A DNA stretch of 39,974 nt from Pseudomonas bananamidigenes (GCF_001679645.1 NZ_LRUN01000015.1:1-39974); one strand, 5' to 3'; positions 26,901 through 34,025 are shown, numbered from the stretch's first letter. Translations and numbers: made by a program. The notes: generated from the letters alone by a model not told the origin.

Positions 26901-27827
26901 ACGGCACGTTTCGCCGAAGCCAGCCAGGCCGCACTGGCCGTACCGCAGAGCGCCAAAAGCCAACAACCGGTGGAGGCCAAGGTCTTCGCGCCGGTGGCGG
27001 AAAAGACCCAGCAGAAGATCGCCGGACTGTCGATGACGGTGTATCCGGCGCTGGTGGAAGAGGGCGGCACGGTCAAGGAAGGGCGGTTCTCGACCCCGGC
27101 CGAAGCCGAGTTCCAGCATCGCCGCGCCTTGCAGCGCCTGTTGATGCAACAACTGGCCGAGCCTGCGAAATTCCTGCGCGGCAAGTTACCGGGACTGACC
27201 GAGCTGGGTCTGCTCTACCGCGAACTGGGTCGGATCGATGCGTTGGTCGAAGACATTCTGCTGGCCAGTCTCGACAGCTGCATTCTGGAGGGTGAAGACC
27301 CATTGCCTCGCGACGGCGCCGGGCTCGCGGCACTGGCCGAGCGCAAGCGCGGCAACTGGACCGAACATGCCGAGCGGGTGGCGCGCCTGACCCTGGAAAT
27401 CCTCAAGCTCTGGCACGGCCTGCAAAAACGCTTCAAGGGCAAGATCGATCTGGCGCAGGCGGTGGCGCTAAACGACATCAAGCAGCAGCTCAGTCATCTG
27501 GTGTATCCGGGCTTCGTCCGGGAAACGCCGATGCTCTGGCTCAAGGAACTGCCGCGTTACCTGAAGGCTGTCGAGCAGCGTTTCGGAAAGCTCGGAGCGC
27601 AGGTGCAGAAGGATCGGGTCTGGAGCGGCGAACTGGCCGGCCTCTGGACGCAGTACCAGACTCGCGCCGCCAAGCACGCCCAGGAAGGCAAGCGCGATCC
27701 GCAACTGGAGTTGTTCCGTTGGTGGCTGGAGGAGTACCGGGTGTCGCTGTTCGCCCAGCAGTTGGGAACGAAAGTGCCGATCTCCGACAAGCGGCTGAGC
27801 AAGCAGTGGGCGCAGGTCGAGGCCTGA
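23916..27827 (+). CDS. hrpA: ATP-dependent RNA helicase HrpA (DEAH box)
   Basis: This 1303-residue DEAH-box RNA helicase has a Walker A GETGSGKT at 95-102, DEAH at 192-195 (VDEAHERS), the SAT motif at 224-226, and motif VI QRKGRCGR near residue 400. These are followed by the helicase-associated, OB-fold and long C-terminal DUF3418 regions characteristic of bacterial HrpA. HrpA is involved in mRNA processing and ribosome rescue in E. coli. Length is normal for the family. No good Shine-Dalgarno precedes the ATG. It is probably a monocistronic gene, between a REPIN and the structured leader of the next gene. Confidence 0.96.
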   Translation: MTDESPSIDKLLKNLDHAMLADRHRLRRQLLELRKKPDEAKLAQWVARMQASCDQVLARKASLPVIRYDDSLPIAAKRDEIKKALEKHQVLIIAGETGSGKTTQLPKICLEIGRGQRGLIGHTQPRRIAARSVASRVAEELGTPLGTLVGYQVRFEDQSDANTLIKLMTDGILLAETQNDRYLERYDTIIVDEAHERSLNIDFLLGYLKTLLPRRPDLKVIITSATIDLERFSKHFDDAPIVEVSGRTFPVETWYRPLTLEQDEEGNRVEDDLTVDQAILATLDEIAAYERSERRSPGDVLVFLPGEREIRDAADMLRKAQLKHTEILPLYARLTPAEQQRIFQSHPGRRVVLATNVGETSLTVPGIRYVIDSGTARISRYSYRAKVQRLPIEAISQASANQRKGRCGRVEPGICVRLYSEEDFLGRPEFTDPEILRTNLAAVILQMLHLRLGEITAFPFIEPPDGKAISDGFNLLQELSAVDRNSQLTPLGRQLARLPVDPRMGRMLLEAAKLGSLQEVLIVASAMSIQDPRERPPERQQAADQAHAQWKDADSDFAALVNLWRGFEEQRQALTANPLRNWCRKNFLNYLRLREWRDSHRQLSLICRDLQLSLNKEPADYPKLHKAVLVGLLSQIGQKTEEGDYLGARQRRFWIHPSSGIGKKRPQWVMTAELVETTKLYARMVAKIDADWIEPLAGHLIKKNHFEPHWEKKRGQVVAFEQITLFGLIVVGRRPVHYGPVDPVVSRELFIREGLVRGEIQSRAKCLSANKQLLEQLDELEAKARRRDILADEETLFAFYDARLPAEIHQTATFDSWYRINSQKNPQLLIMREEDVLAREASEVTAQHYPDTLRIGDLELALSYHFEPNHPRDGVTLRVPAPLLPMLPPERLEWLVPGLIEAKCIALVRNLPKALRKNFVPVPDFIKAALQRMTFAEGSLSQALGRELLRMTGARVSDEAWAEAAQQVESHLRMNLEIVDGQGKFLGEGRDLAELTARFAEASQAALAVPQSAKSQQPVEAKVFAPVAEKTQQKIAGLSMTVYPALVEEGGTVKEGRFSTPAEAEFQHRRALQRLLMQQLAEPAKFLRGKLPGLTELGLLYRELGRIDALVEDILLASLDSCILEGEDPLPRDGAGLAALAERKRGNWTEHAERVARLTLEILKLWHGLQKRFKGKIDLAQAVALNDIKQQLSHLVYPGFVRETPMLWLKELPRYLKAVEQRFGKLGAQVQKDRVWSGELAGLWTQYQTRAAKHAQEGKRDPQLELFRWWLEEYRVSLFAQQLGTKVPISDKRLSKQWAQVEA

Positions 27828-27889
27828 TCCAGGGTTTGCGCTCCCACAGGGATGTGTGACAGCTCCCGGAAATGGGGCCAAAACCTCGG

Positions 27890-28034
27890 GTTTATGGCAA
27901 ACTTCGCCCCCATAAACGCCGGTTTCGCGACCCAGAGCCTTCGCCGGGTCGCGCAGCGGAATAAAGCGATGCCAGGTTTTTGCGTCCCTTACCGGGAATG
28001 AACCCTTTGCGTGTTGGCACGTCGGTGCCAGCAC
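27890..28034 (+). promoter_or_regulatory. Structured leader before KAS III-like gene
   Basis: Three inverted repeats follow one another. GTTTATGG/CCATAAAC is at 27890-27917 (12-nt loop). CGCGACCC/GGGTCGCG lies just after it, at about 27928-27955. TGGCAC-GTCG-GTGCCA is at about 28015-28030. None has a T-run. They may be regulatory RNA elements, processing sites, or protein-binding sites in the DNA. Confidence 0.4.
28000..28023 (+). promoter_or_regulatory. ECF-sigma-like promoter candidate
   Basis: GAAC at 28000-28003 and CGTC at 28020-28023 are separated by 16 bp, the layout of many ECF-sigma promoters. It precedes the KAS III-like gene, which is itself followed by an ECF sigma gene. The -10 half lies in a hairpin loop, so this may be coincidence. 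Confidence 0.35.
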
Positions 28035-28064
28035 TTTCTGTCTGAACAGATTAGAGAAACGACC

Positions 28065-29186
28065 ATGCATAACGTCGTCATCAGCGGCACCGGCCTGTAT
28101 ACCCCGGCCAACAGCATCTCCAACGAAGAGCTGGTGCAGTCTTTCAATACCTACGTCGCGCAGTTCAACGCGGACAACGCTGACGCCATCGCCAGCGGCG
28201 AGATCCAGGCCCTGACCGAGTCCAGCGCGGCGTTCATCGAAAAAGCTTCGGGCATCAAGAGCCGCTTCGTCATGGACAAGGAAGGCATCCTCGATCCTGC
28301 ACGCATGACGCCACGTCTGCCCGAGCGTTCCAACGACGAATGGTCGGTACTCTGCCAGATGGCCATCGGCGCAGCCGAGCAAGCCTTGCAGCGTGCCGGC
28401 AAGACCGCCGCCGACATCGACGGCGTGATCGTCGCCTGCTCCAACTTGCAGCGCGCCTACCCGGCCATCGCCATCGAAGTCCAGGAGGCACTGGGCATCC
28501 AGGGTTTCGGTTTCGACATGAACGTCGCCTGCTCGTCGGCCACCTTCGGCATCCAGCAAGCCGCCAACACCGTGCAACTGGGCCAGGCCCGGGCGATCCT
28601 GATGGTCAACCCGGAAGTCTGCACCGGTCACCTGAACTTCCGCGACCGTGACAGCCACTTCATCTTTGGTGACGCCGCGACTGCTGTTGTCATCGAGCGT
28701 GCCGATACGGCGACGTCGAAACACCAGTTCGAGGTGGTCAGCACCAAACTGCTGACCAAGTTCTCCAACAACATCCGCAACAACTTCGGTTTCCTCAACC
28801 GCGCAGCGGAAGAGGGCATCGGAGCCCGCGACAAACTGTTCGTGCAGGAAGGCCGCAAGGTGTTCAAGGACGTGTGCCCGATGGTGGCCGAACTGATCGG
28901 CGAGCACCTGGAGGAGAACAAGCTCAACGTCGGTGACGTGAAGCGTTTCTGGCTGCACCAGGCCAACCTGAGCATGAACCACCTGATCGTGCGCAAGCTG
29001 CTGGGCCGTGAAGCCACCGAAGAAGAAGCCCCTGTGATTCTCGATACCTACGCCAACACCAGCTCCGCAGGTTCGGTGATTGCGTTCCACAAGTATCAGG
29101 ATGATCTGGCGGCCGGTTCGCTGGCGGTGCTGAGTTCGTTCGGTGCCGGTTATTCGATCGGGAGCGTGATTCTGCGCAAGCGTTGA
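28065..29186 (+). CDS. Beta-ketoacyl-ACP synthase III-like protein (thiolase fold)
   Basis: This 373-residue KAS III-type condensing enzyme has the triad visible as Cys156 (VACSSAT), His298 (LHQANLSMNH) and Asn331 (YANTSSAG). It is longer than housekeeping FabH (about 320 residues), with an insertion near residues 215-255. From memory, it corresponds to P. aeruginosa PA3286, reported to condense octanoyl-CoA from beta-oxidation with malonyl-ACP and so feed degradation products into fatty-acid synthesis. Substrate here is inferred. The ATG at 28065 is supported by family alignment (VISGTGLYTP start). An ECF sigma and its anti-sigma follow. Confidence 0.9.
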   Translation: MHNVVISGTGLYTPANSISNEELVQSFNTYVAQFNADNADAIASGEIQALTESSAAFIEKASGIKSRFVMDKEGILDPARMTPRLPERSNDEWSVLCQMAIGAAEQALQRAGKTAADIDGVIVACSNLQRAYPAIAIEVQEALGIQGFGFDMNVACSSATFGIQQAANTVQLGQARAILMVNPEVCTGHLNFRDRDSHFIFGDAATAVVIERADTATSKHQFEVVSTKLLTKFSNNIRNNFGFLNRAAEEGIGARDKLFVQEGRKVFKDVCPMVAELIGEHLEENKLNVGDVKRFWLHQANLSMNHLIVRKLLGREATEEEAPVILDTYANTSSAGSVIAFHKYQDDLAAGSLAVLSSFGAGYSIGSVILRKR

Positions 29187-29266
29187 GGTGGGAGGTTAAT
29201 TTCCTCTTAACCGCGCTGATTTTTCCTACATCCGGATCAGCGCAGACGCTGTAGTTTTCGGGGATG

Positions 29267-29299
29267 ACGGCAGGCGAGATCCTGCCGTTTTCATTTTCG
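29267..29299 (+). terminator. Rho-independent terminator after KAS III-like gene
   Basis: ACGGCAGG-CGAGAT-CCTGCCGT forms a perfect 8-bp stem followed by TTTCATTTTC. It lies about 80 bp after the stop and just before the ECF sigma gene, so that gene probably has its own or read-through transcription. Confidence 0.7.
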
Positions 29300-29323
29300 A
29301 AGTCAGGACAAGGGGATTGATGG

Positions 29324-29935
29324 ATGGTGGCTGACGACACCCAATTGCTTGCACGCCTGCTGGCCGGCGAGCAAAAGGCTTTCAAGGAACTGGTCACGAC
29401 TTACCAGAGCGCCATGCGCGCGGTGGCGTATGCGATTGTCGGCCAGCGTCATGTCGAGGAAGTGGTGCAGGACGCGTGGCTTTCGGTGGTGCGCCATATC
29501 GGCAGCTTCGAGGGACGCTCCAGTCTCAAGACCTGGCTGCTGACCATCACCGCCAATTCGGCCAAGGGCCGCTACAGGCAGAACCGTCGCGAAGTGTTGC
29601 TGGATGATCTGCCGTCGCCCCATGGCACTATCGACGATGACCGTTTTTCTCCGGGAGACGGGCACTGGCTGGTGGCACCGTTCGCCTGGCACCAGGACAC
29701 CCCCGAAGCGCTGCTCACCGAAAACGAGTTGCGCGAATGTCTGGAACACACGCTGCTGAGCCTGTCGGAACTGCAAAGCAGTGTGCTGCTGTTGCGCGAG
29801 CGCCAGGGCCTTGAACTGGAAGACATCTGTAATCTTCTGGAGATCTCGCTCTCCAATGTCCGCGTGCTGCTGCATCGGGCACGTTTGAAGGTCTTCGCGA
29901 CCGTGGAACATTTTGAGGAGACAGGCGAATGTTGA
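29324..29935 (+). CDS. ECF-family RNA polymerase sigma factor
   Basis: This 203-residue sigma factor has sigma region 2 at about residues 15-85 (VVQDAWLSVVRHIGSFEGRSSLKTWLLTI contains the core and -10 recognition helices). Region 4 lies at about 140-190 (LQSSVLLLRERQGLELEDICNLLEISLSNVRVLLHRAR). A longer than usual linker, about 50 residues, separates the two. It is the group that works with small zinc anti-sigma factors, and one overlaps its 3' end by 7 bp. AGGGG precedes the ATG. The gene order KAS III-like, sigma, anti-sigma matches my recollection of P. aeruginosa PA3286-PA3284. Its inducing signal is unknown. Confidence 0.93.
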   Translation: MVADDTQLLARLLAGEQKAFKELVTTYQSAMRAVAYAIVGQRHVEEVVQDAWLSVVRHIGSFEGRSSLKTWLLTITANSAKGRYRQNRREVLLDDLPSPHGTIDDDRFSPGDGHWLVAPFAWHQDTPEALLTENELRECLEHTLLSLSELQSSVLLLRERQGLELEDICNLLEISLSNVRVLLHRARLKVFATVEHFEETGEC

Positions 29936-30165
29936 CCTGCAAGGAGCAAGTGGCACGATCCAGCGATTATCTCGATGGCCAGCTGAGCTTTCGCGAAAAA
30001 CTGATGGTGCGTCATCACCTGATGTTCTGCCGTAACTGTCGGCGTTTCATTCGCCAGATGCGGCTGATGCAGGCGACCCTGAAGGCCATGCCGGAGAAAC
30101 CTGAAGAAGGTGTGGATGCCTTGGCCGAGCGTCTGGCGCAGCAGCGGCGCAAAGACCGGTCCTGA
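29929..30165 (+). CDS. Zinc-type (ZAS/zf-HC2) anti-sigma factor
   Basis: This 78-residue protein has the anti-sigma zinc motif HxxxCxxC (His30, Cys34, Cys37), with an additional Cys4 near the N-terminus that may be a fourth ligand. There is no transmembrane helix, so it would be cytosolic, like redox-responsive ZAS proteins such as RsrA, rather than membrane-anchored like MucA. The start overlaps the sigma gene by 7 bp, implying coupled translation in a fixed ratio. It presumably holds the adjacent ECF sigma; a redox signal is suggested by the cysteines but not shown. Confidence 0.88.
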   Translation: MLTCKEQVARSSDYLDGQLSFREKLMVRHHLMFCRNCRRFIRQMRLMQATLKAMPEKPEEGVDALAERLAQQRRKDRS

Positions 30166-30231
30166 CAAAAAACAGCCCGGGCCAGCCGCAGCGAACGGAT
30201 GATGGGGATCGCTGCTGCCGTACCGGGCTGT
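30166..30231 (-). terminator. Leftward rho-independent terminator of porin gene
   Basis: Outer arms ACAGCCCGG (30172-30180) and CCGGGCTGT (30223-30231) enclose an inner GCAGCG/CGCTGC pair. Read leftward the stem is followed by TTTTTT, so it terminates porin transcription. There is no T-run in the rightward direction. Confidence 0.75.
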
Positions 30232-30298
30232 AGGAGAAAATCAGCGTCAAGCTGCAAATGAGGCACTCACGTGCAGCCTGTCGCTTGTCATTGCTGTT

Positions 30299-31630
30299 TT
30301 AGAACTTGGCTTCGGCATCCAGTTGCAGGGTATTGATGTCGGAGTCGGTCTTCCTGAGGCTGGCGTTGGTGTAGTCCGAGTTGGCCATGAAGTAAGTGGC
30401 ACCCAGGGTGAAGTTCTTGTCCAGCTCGTAGCTCACTTTCAGCTTGCTGCCGCGCGAACCGGTGTAACCGTTGGCGAAGTCGGAGTCGGTGAAGGCACCC
30501 ACCACCGCGTTACGCTGTACGTCGCGGTAGTTGTAATCGATGCCGAAGCCGTAGACCTTGGTCTTCACACCGGCCAGCCAGCCAGTGTCCTGGTCGTTGC
30601 TGGCGTCGTTGTTGTTCACGTACTGACCGTAGATCGACAGCGGTACCGGCAGGTTGGCGATGTCCAGCTGACCGAAGCCCTCATACAGTTTGAAGGTTTC
30701 GTTCGGGCTGTTGCCGTTGACGGCCAGGGCGCATGGCGCGGTGACGGTTCCGCTGGTCGGGCAGGCACTGTTCTTGTCGTTGTCGTAGGAGTAGATGCTG
30801 CCGCCCAGGGTCAGTTTCAGGCTGTCGGTCAGCGCGAAGCGACCGCCCAACTGGCCGGCGTACAGACGCAGGTCGTGCTTGAACTGCACGCCTTCACCGT
30901 CGACGTTGTCCTTGAGGGTGTAGTGACCGGCGCTGCCGAACAGTTCGGCGCTGCCGTTCAACGGGTACTTGTAGGTGACGGCCAGACCTTCCGGGTTGAT
31001 GTCGCTGTCCCAGATGATGTCGCCCATGCTCACCCATGGCTGGTTCATCTTGCCGGCGATCAGGTGCAGGTTCTTGACCGCGTCAGGGTGGTAGTCGACG
31101 TAGCCCAGGTCGAGCCAGATCTGCTTCTTGTCGAAGTAGTTGTTCAGGTCCTGGTTGGTGGAACGGGCGTCGTCGCTGCTGCCGGTGGCGATACGGATAC
31201 CGGTGTCGACCTGCGGGTTGATTTCGGTGTACGCACCCAGACGGGCACGAATGCGCTGACGGTCCTGGTCCTTGGCGTTCGGCACGCCATCGTTCTTCAC
31301 GGTTTCCTGACGGAAACGCACGTCACCCTTGAACTGGGTCTTGGCAGCCCAGGCCAGCTTCTGGTCGAAGCTGCTCAGCTCGTTGGTTTTCTTCGCGGTC
31401 GCCGCGATTTGCTCGTTGGTCTCTTGCTGCGCCTGCTGCGCGATTTGCTGGGCCTTCTGATCCTGGGCCAGTTCGGCTTGCAGTTCTACGTACTGCGCCT
31501 GGGTGATGGAACCGTTAGCCTTGAGCATGTCGAGCAGTTTGGCGTCGACTGCGGCACTGGCCGGAACACTCATGGCCAGCAACAGGCCACCGCACAAGGC
31601 CGCCGCAGTTTTCGTGGAAGCAAGACGCAT
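30299..31630 (-). CDS. Porin_5-type outer-membrane porin, probably Pho-regulated
   Basis: This 443-residue outer-membrane protein has a signal peptide (about 1-26, cleaved after ASA) and an N-terminal Gln/Ala-rich coiled coil at about 40-78. A beta-barrel with alternating aromatic strands follows, ending in the C-terminal Phe expected of barrels inserted by BamA. The coiled-coil plus barrel pattern fits the Porin_5 (putative porin) family rather than OprP/OprO (phosphate-selective porin O and P family). Its promoter region has four phased Pho-box-like heptamers and a -10 at the expected distance. In PAO1 the oprP/oprO genes lie near the equivalent sigma-factor locus, as I recall, so this porin may fill a similar niche. 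Confidence 0.9.
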   Translation of the reverse strand: MRLASTKTAAALCGGLLLAMSVPASAAVDAKLLDMLKANGSITQAQYVELQAELAQDQKAQQIAQQAQQETNEQIAATAKKTNELSSFDQKLAWAAKTQFKGDVRFRQETVKNDGVPNAKDQDRQRIRARLGAYTEINPQVDTGIRIATGSSDDARSTNQDLNNYFDKKQIWLDLGYVDYHPDAVKNLHLIAGKMNQPWVSMGDIIWDSDINPEGLAVTYKYPLNGSAELFGSAGHYTLKDNVDGEGVQFKHDLRLYAGQLGGRFALTDSLKLTLGGSIYSYDNDKNSACPTSGTVTAPCALAVNGNSPNETFKLYEGFGQLDIANLPVPLSIYGQYVNNNDASNDQDTGWLAGVKTKVYGFGIDYNYRDVQRNAVVGAFTDSDFANGYTGSRGSKLKVSYELDKNFTLGATYFMANSDYTNASLRKTDSDINTLQLDAEAKF

Positions 31631-31650
31631 AGCAATCTCCGAAGATGAGA

Positions 31651-31720
31651 GGATGGCTGAACCATCCAGGGCACAACCGACGGTTTGAAGGTCGGAAAAC
31701 TGTGACCGGGTAGAACCCGG
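31651..31720 (-). promoter_or_regulatory. Hairpins in the porin 5' leader
   Basis: Three short perfect stems lie between the predicted start site and the porin ATG: GGATGG/CCATCC at 31651-31667, CCGAC/GTCGG at about 31678-31696, and CCGGGT/ACCCGG at 31706-31720. They would give the roughly 100-nt leader substantial structure. Confidence 0.4.
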
Positions 31721-31739
31721 CGCTCTAAAAACAGGCGCC

Positions 31740-31745
31740 AGTATC
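31740..31745 (-). promoter_or_regulatory. -10 element of the porin promoter
   Basis: Read leftward the hexamer is GATACT, 4 of 6 matches to TATAAT. It lies exactly 10 bp after the best Pho-box repeat, the spacing found at E. coli phoA. Confidence 0.5.
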
Positions 31746-31755
31746 GCGATGGTTT

Positions 31756-31795
31756 ATGACAGAGCAGTGGCACGGTGATGGCAGCTTGATGACGA
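31756..31795 (-). promoter_or_regulatory. Tandem Pho-box (PhoB site) array
   Basis: Four heptamers occur on one face with 4-bp spacers and 11-bp period. On the plus strand they are ATGACAG (31756-31762), GTGGCAC (31767-31773), ATGGCAG (31778-31784) and ATGACGA (31789-31795). Against the consensus (CTGTCAT, here reversed) they have 0, 3, 1 and 2 mismatches. The array points leftward at the porin gene. Confidence 0.6.
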
Positions 31796-31909
31796 TCTCA
31801 AACGTCCGTGAACTATTGATCCAGAGCGCTGTCGCGCAATCGGACGTGGGCAAGACAGGGGCGATCAGCGATACTCGCGGGGCTTTCAGAGCCAAACGTG
31901 GAGAGGAAA

Positions 31910-33034
31910 ATGCCGTTGCAGCGCCTGCAAAAACTGTCGGAAATCGAACCGGCACTCTGGGATGCACTGGTGCCGGACAACCAGCCGTTTCTGCGCCATG
32001 CCTTCCTCGGTGCGCTGGAAGACAGCGGCAGTGTCGGCCCGCACACGGGCTGGCGACCGGAGCATTTGCTGCACGTCGAAGACGGCCGCCTGATCGCGGC
32101 GCTGCCCGGTTATCGCAAGTGGCATTCCTACGGCGAATACGTGTTCGATCACGGTTGGGCCGATGCCTGTGCCCGTGCCGGCATCGATTACTACCCCAAG
32201 TTCTTGAGCGCCGTACCGTTCAGCCCGGTCACCGGGCCGCGCCTGTTGGCGGCGAGCGTCGAGGACGGATTCGAACTGCTCAAGAGCCTGCCGGGTTACC
32301 TGGAGATCGAAGAGCTTTCCGGCGCCCACATCAACTTCACCGATGCCTTTACCGATGCCGCCATGGCCGAACAGCCGGGCTGGCTGCAACGTGTCGGCTG
32401 TCAGTATCACTGGCAGAATCGCGGTTATCGGGACTTTCAGGATTTCCTCGACGTGCTCAGCTCACGCAAGCGCAAGCAGATGCGCAAGGAGCGCGAGCAA
32501 GTGGCGGGGCAGGGCTTTGAATTCGAATGGCTTGAGGGGCGAGAGCTGGACGAAGCGCAGTGGGATTTTGTCTATGCCTGCTACGCCAACACTTATGCGG
32601 TGCGTCGTCAGGCACCGTACCTGACGCGAGAATTCTTCAGTCTGCTGGCCGAGCGCATGCCGGAATCGATCCGCGTCGTGCTGGCCAGACAGGGCTCACG
32701 GCCGGTGGCCATGGCGTTCAGTCTGGTAGGCGGCGACAGTTTTTACGGACGTTACTGGGGCTGCCTGGCCGAGTACGACCGGCTGCATTTCGAAACCTGT
32801 TTCTATCAGGGCATGGACTACGCGATTGCCCAGGGCTTTCAGCGTTTCGACGCCGGCGCCCAGGGCGAACACAAACTGATTCGCGGCTTTGAACCGGTGA
32901 TCACTCATTCCTGGCATTACTTGCGCCATCCCGGTCTGAAAGCCGCCGTGAAGGATTTTCTTCAGCAAGAGCGCGCCGGTGTTCTGGCTTACGCCGAAGA
33001 GGCGAAAAAGGCTTTGCCCTACCGTCAGGCATAG
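31910..33034 (+). CDS. FemAB/GNAT-like protein (COG3146, peptidogalycan family)
   Basis: This 374-residue protein belongs to the family annotated as peptidogalycan biosynthesis or GNAT N-acetyltransferase proteins (COG3146). It is a double GNAT-like fold related to FemAB. The family stretch FLRHAFLGALEDSGSVG near the N-terminus and the later ARQGSRPVAMAFSLVGGDSFYGRYWGC and AQGEHKLIRGF segments are typical. A biochemical function has not been established; aminoacyl or acyl transfer is likely. AGAGG lies just upstream of the ATG at 31910, and an in-frame GTG at 31898 is less likely. It is divergent from the porin gene. Confidence 0.88.
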   Translation: MPLQRLQKLSEIEPALWDALVPDNQPFLRHAFLGALEDSGSVGPHTGWRPEHLLHVEDGRLIAALPGYRKWHSYGEYVFDHGWADACARAGIDYYPKFLSAVPFSPVTGPRLLAASVEDGFELLKSLPGYLEIEELSGAHINFTDAFTDAAMAEQPGWLQRVGCQYHWQNRGYRDFQDFLDVLSSRKRKQMRKEREQVAGQGFEFEWLEGRELDEAQWDFVYACYANTYAVRRQAPYLTREFFSLLAERMPESIRVVLARQGSRPVAMAFSLVGGDSFYGRYWGCLAEYDRLHFETCFYQGMDYAIAQGFQRFDAGAQGEHKLIRGFEPVITHSWHYLRHPGLKAAVKDFLQQERAGVLAYAEEAKKALPYRQA

Positions 33035-33040
33035 ATTCCC

Positions 33041-33130
33041 TGTGGGAGCGAGCCTGCTCGCGAATGCGGTGAATCAGGCAATCAAGGTGTTGACTGATGT
33101 TCTGCTTTTCGCGAGCAGTCTCGCTCCCAC
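33041..33130. repeat. REPIN, type A
   Basis: The left arm is TGTGGGAGCGAGCCTGCTCG, continuing CGAATGCGG, and the right arm is CGCGAGCAGTCTCGCTCCCA, ending in CG, so the arms have a few mismatches. It lies between the convergent FemAB-like and aqpZ genes. Confidence 0.9.
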
Positions 33131-33149
33131 GCAGGGTTCTCGGAGGATC

Positions 33150-33845
33150 TCAGGCCTCTTCCCTGCCCAACCAGCGATAGAGCACGCCGCCCACCACCGC
33201 GCCCAGCAGCGGCGCGATCCAGAACATCCACAACTGCGCGATGGCCCAGCCACCGACCATCAGCGCCGGGCCCGTGCTGCGGGCCGGGTTGACCGAGGTG
33301 TTGGTCACCGGAATCGAGATCAGGTGGATCAGCGTCAGGGCCAGGCCGATGGCGATCGGTGCCAGTCCCGCCGGGGCGCGTTTGTCGGTGGCGCCGAGAA
33401 TGATCACCACGAACATGGCCGTCATGACCAGTTCAGTGACGAACCCGGAGGCCATCGAGTATTTGCCTGGCGAATGCTCGCCATAACCATTGGAAGCAAG
33501 GCCGGCGGCGATGTCGAAACCCTCCTTGCCGCTGGCGATGTGATACAGCAGAGCCGCTGCGAGAATCCCGCCGATCACCTGGGCGATGACATAGGCGGGC
33601 AACTCTTTGGCCGGAAACCGTCCGCCGACGACCAGACCGAGCGACACGGCCGGATTGAGATGACAACCGCTGATGTGGCCGATGGCAAACGCCATGGTCA
33701 GCACCGTCAGACCAAACGCCAGGGCGACCCCCAGCACACCGATACCCACAGGTGATGAGGCGGCAATCACCGCACTGCCGCAGCCACCCAGAACCAGCCA
33801 GAACGTACCCAACAACTCCGTGGCTGAACGTTTTAACAGAGACAT
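33150..33845 (-). CDS. aqpZ: Aquaporin Z
   Basis: This 231-residue MIP channel has both NPA motifs: residues 64-66 (HLNPAVSLG) and 186-188 ([12 protein letters not shown]), with six transmembrane helices around them. Phe44 of the N-terminal half and the Thr-Ser-Val-Asn-Pro-Ala-Arg sequence fit a water-selective aquaporin of the AqpZ type rather than the glycerol facilitator GlpF, where Asp follows the second motif. The ATG at 33845 is the family start; a longer frame to 33902 adds unrelated residues. It is monocistronic, with a terminator and repeat upstream. Confidence 0.95.
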   Translation of the reverse strand: MSLLKRSATELLGTFWLVLGGCGSAVIAASSPVGIGVLGVALAFGLTVLTMAFAIGHISGCHLNPAVSLGLVVGGRFPAKELPAYVIAQVIGGILAAALLYHIASGKEGFDIAAGLASNGYGEHSPGKYSMASGFVTELVMTAMFVVIILGATDKRAPAGLAPIAIGLALTLIHLISIPVTNTSVNPARSTGPALMVGGWAIAQLWMFWIAPLLGAVVGGVLYRWLGREEA

Positions 33846-33971
33846 GAGAGAGTCCTTGATAGACGTGCTATCGAGACTGTATCGATTGGTGTTTCCTTGC
33901 ATTTACGACAGGTTCATTTCCAGAGCCTTTGCTGATTACAGCAGGGATTGTGCGGATTTCCAGCAGGCATG

Positions 33972-34016
33972 AAAAAGCCGCCAGGGCCCGTGGTTCAAGG
34001 GCTGTGGCGGCTTTTT
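33972..34016. terminator. Bidirectional rho-independent terminator
   Basis: AAAAAGCCGCCA (33972-33983) pairs with TGGCGGCTTTTT (34005-34016) across a 21-nt loop that itself holds a GGGC-type pairing. It probably stops leftward transcription from the ABC exporter operon before the aqpZ promoter region. The 318-bp gap between aqpZ and the ABC gene holds only this and the next repeat. Confidence 0.85.
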
Positions 34017-34025
34017 GTTGCGCTT

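Noticed and set aside
23892..27152. A 1086-codon open frame antisense to hrpA
   Set aside because: It lies wholly opposite a full-length, motif-complete helicase gene. Its product is low-complexity (His/Arg/Gln-rich) without any domain, as expected from GC-rich codon bias on the other strand.
27839..27855. GCGCTCCCACAGGG, resembling half of a REP
   Set aside because: Only about nine bases match the type A arm and there is no second half; it is too short to call.
30172..30231. The hairpin as a terminator for the anti-sigma gene
   Set aside because: In the rightward direction it is followed by AGGAGAAAA with no T-run; only leftward is there a T-run, so it was assigned to the porin.
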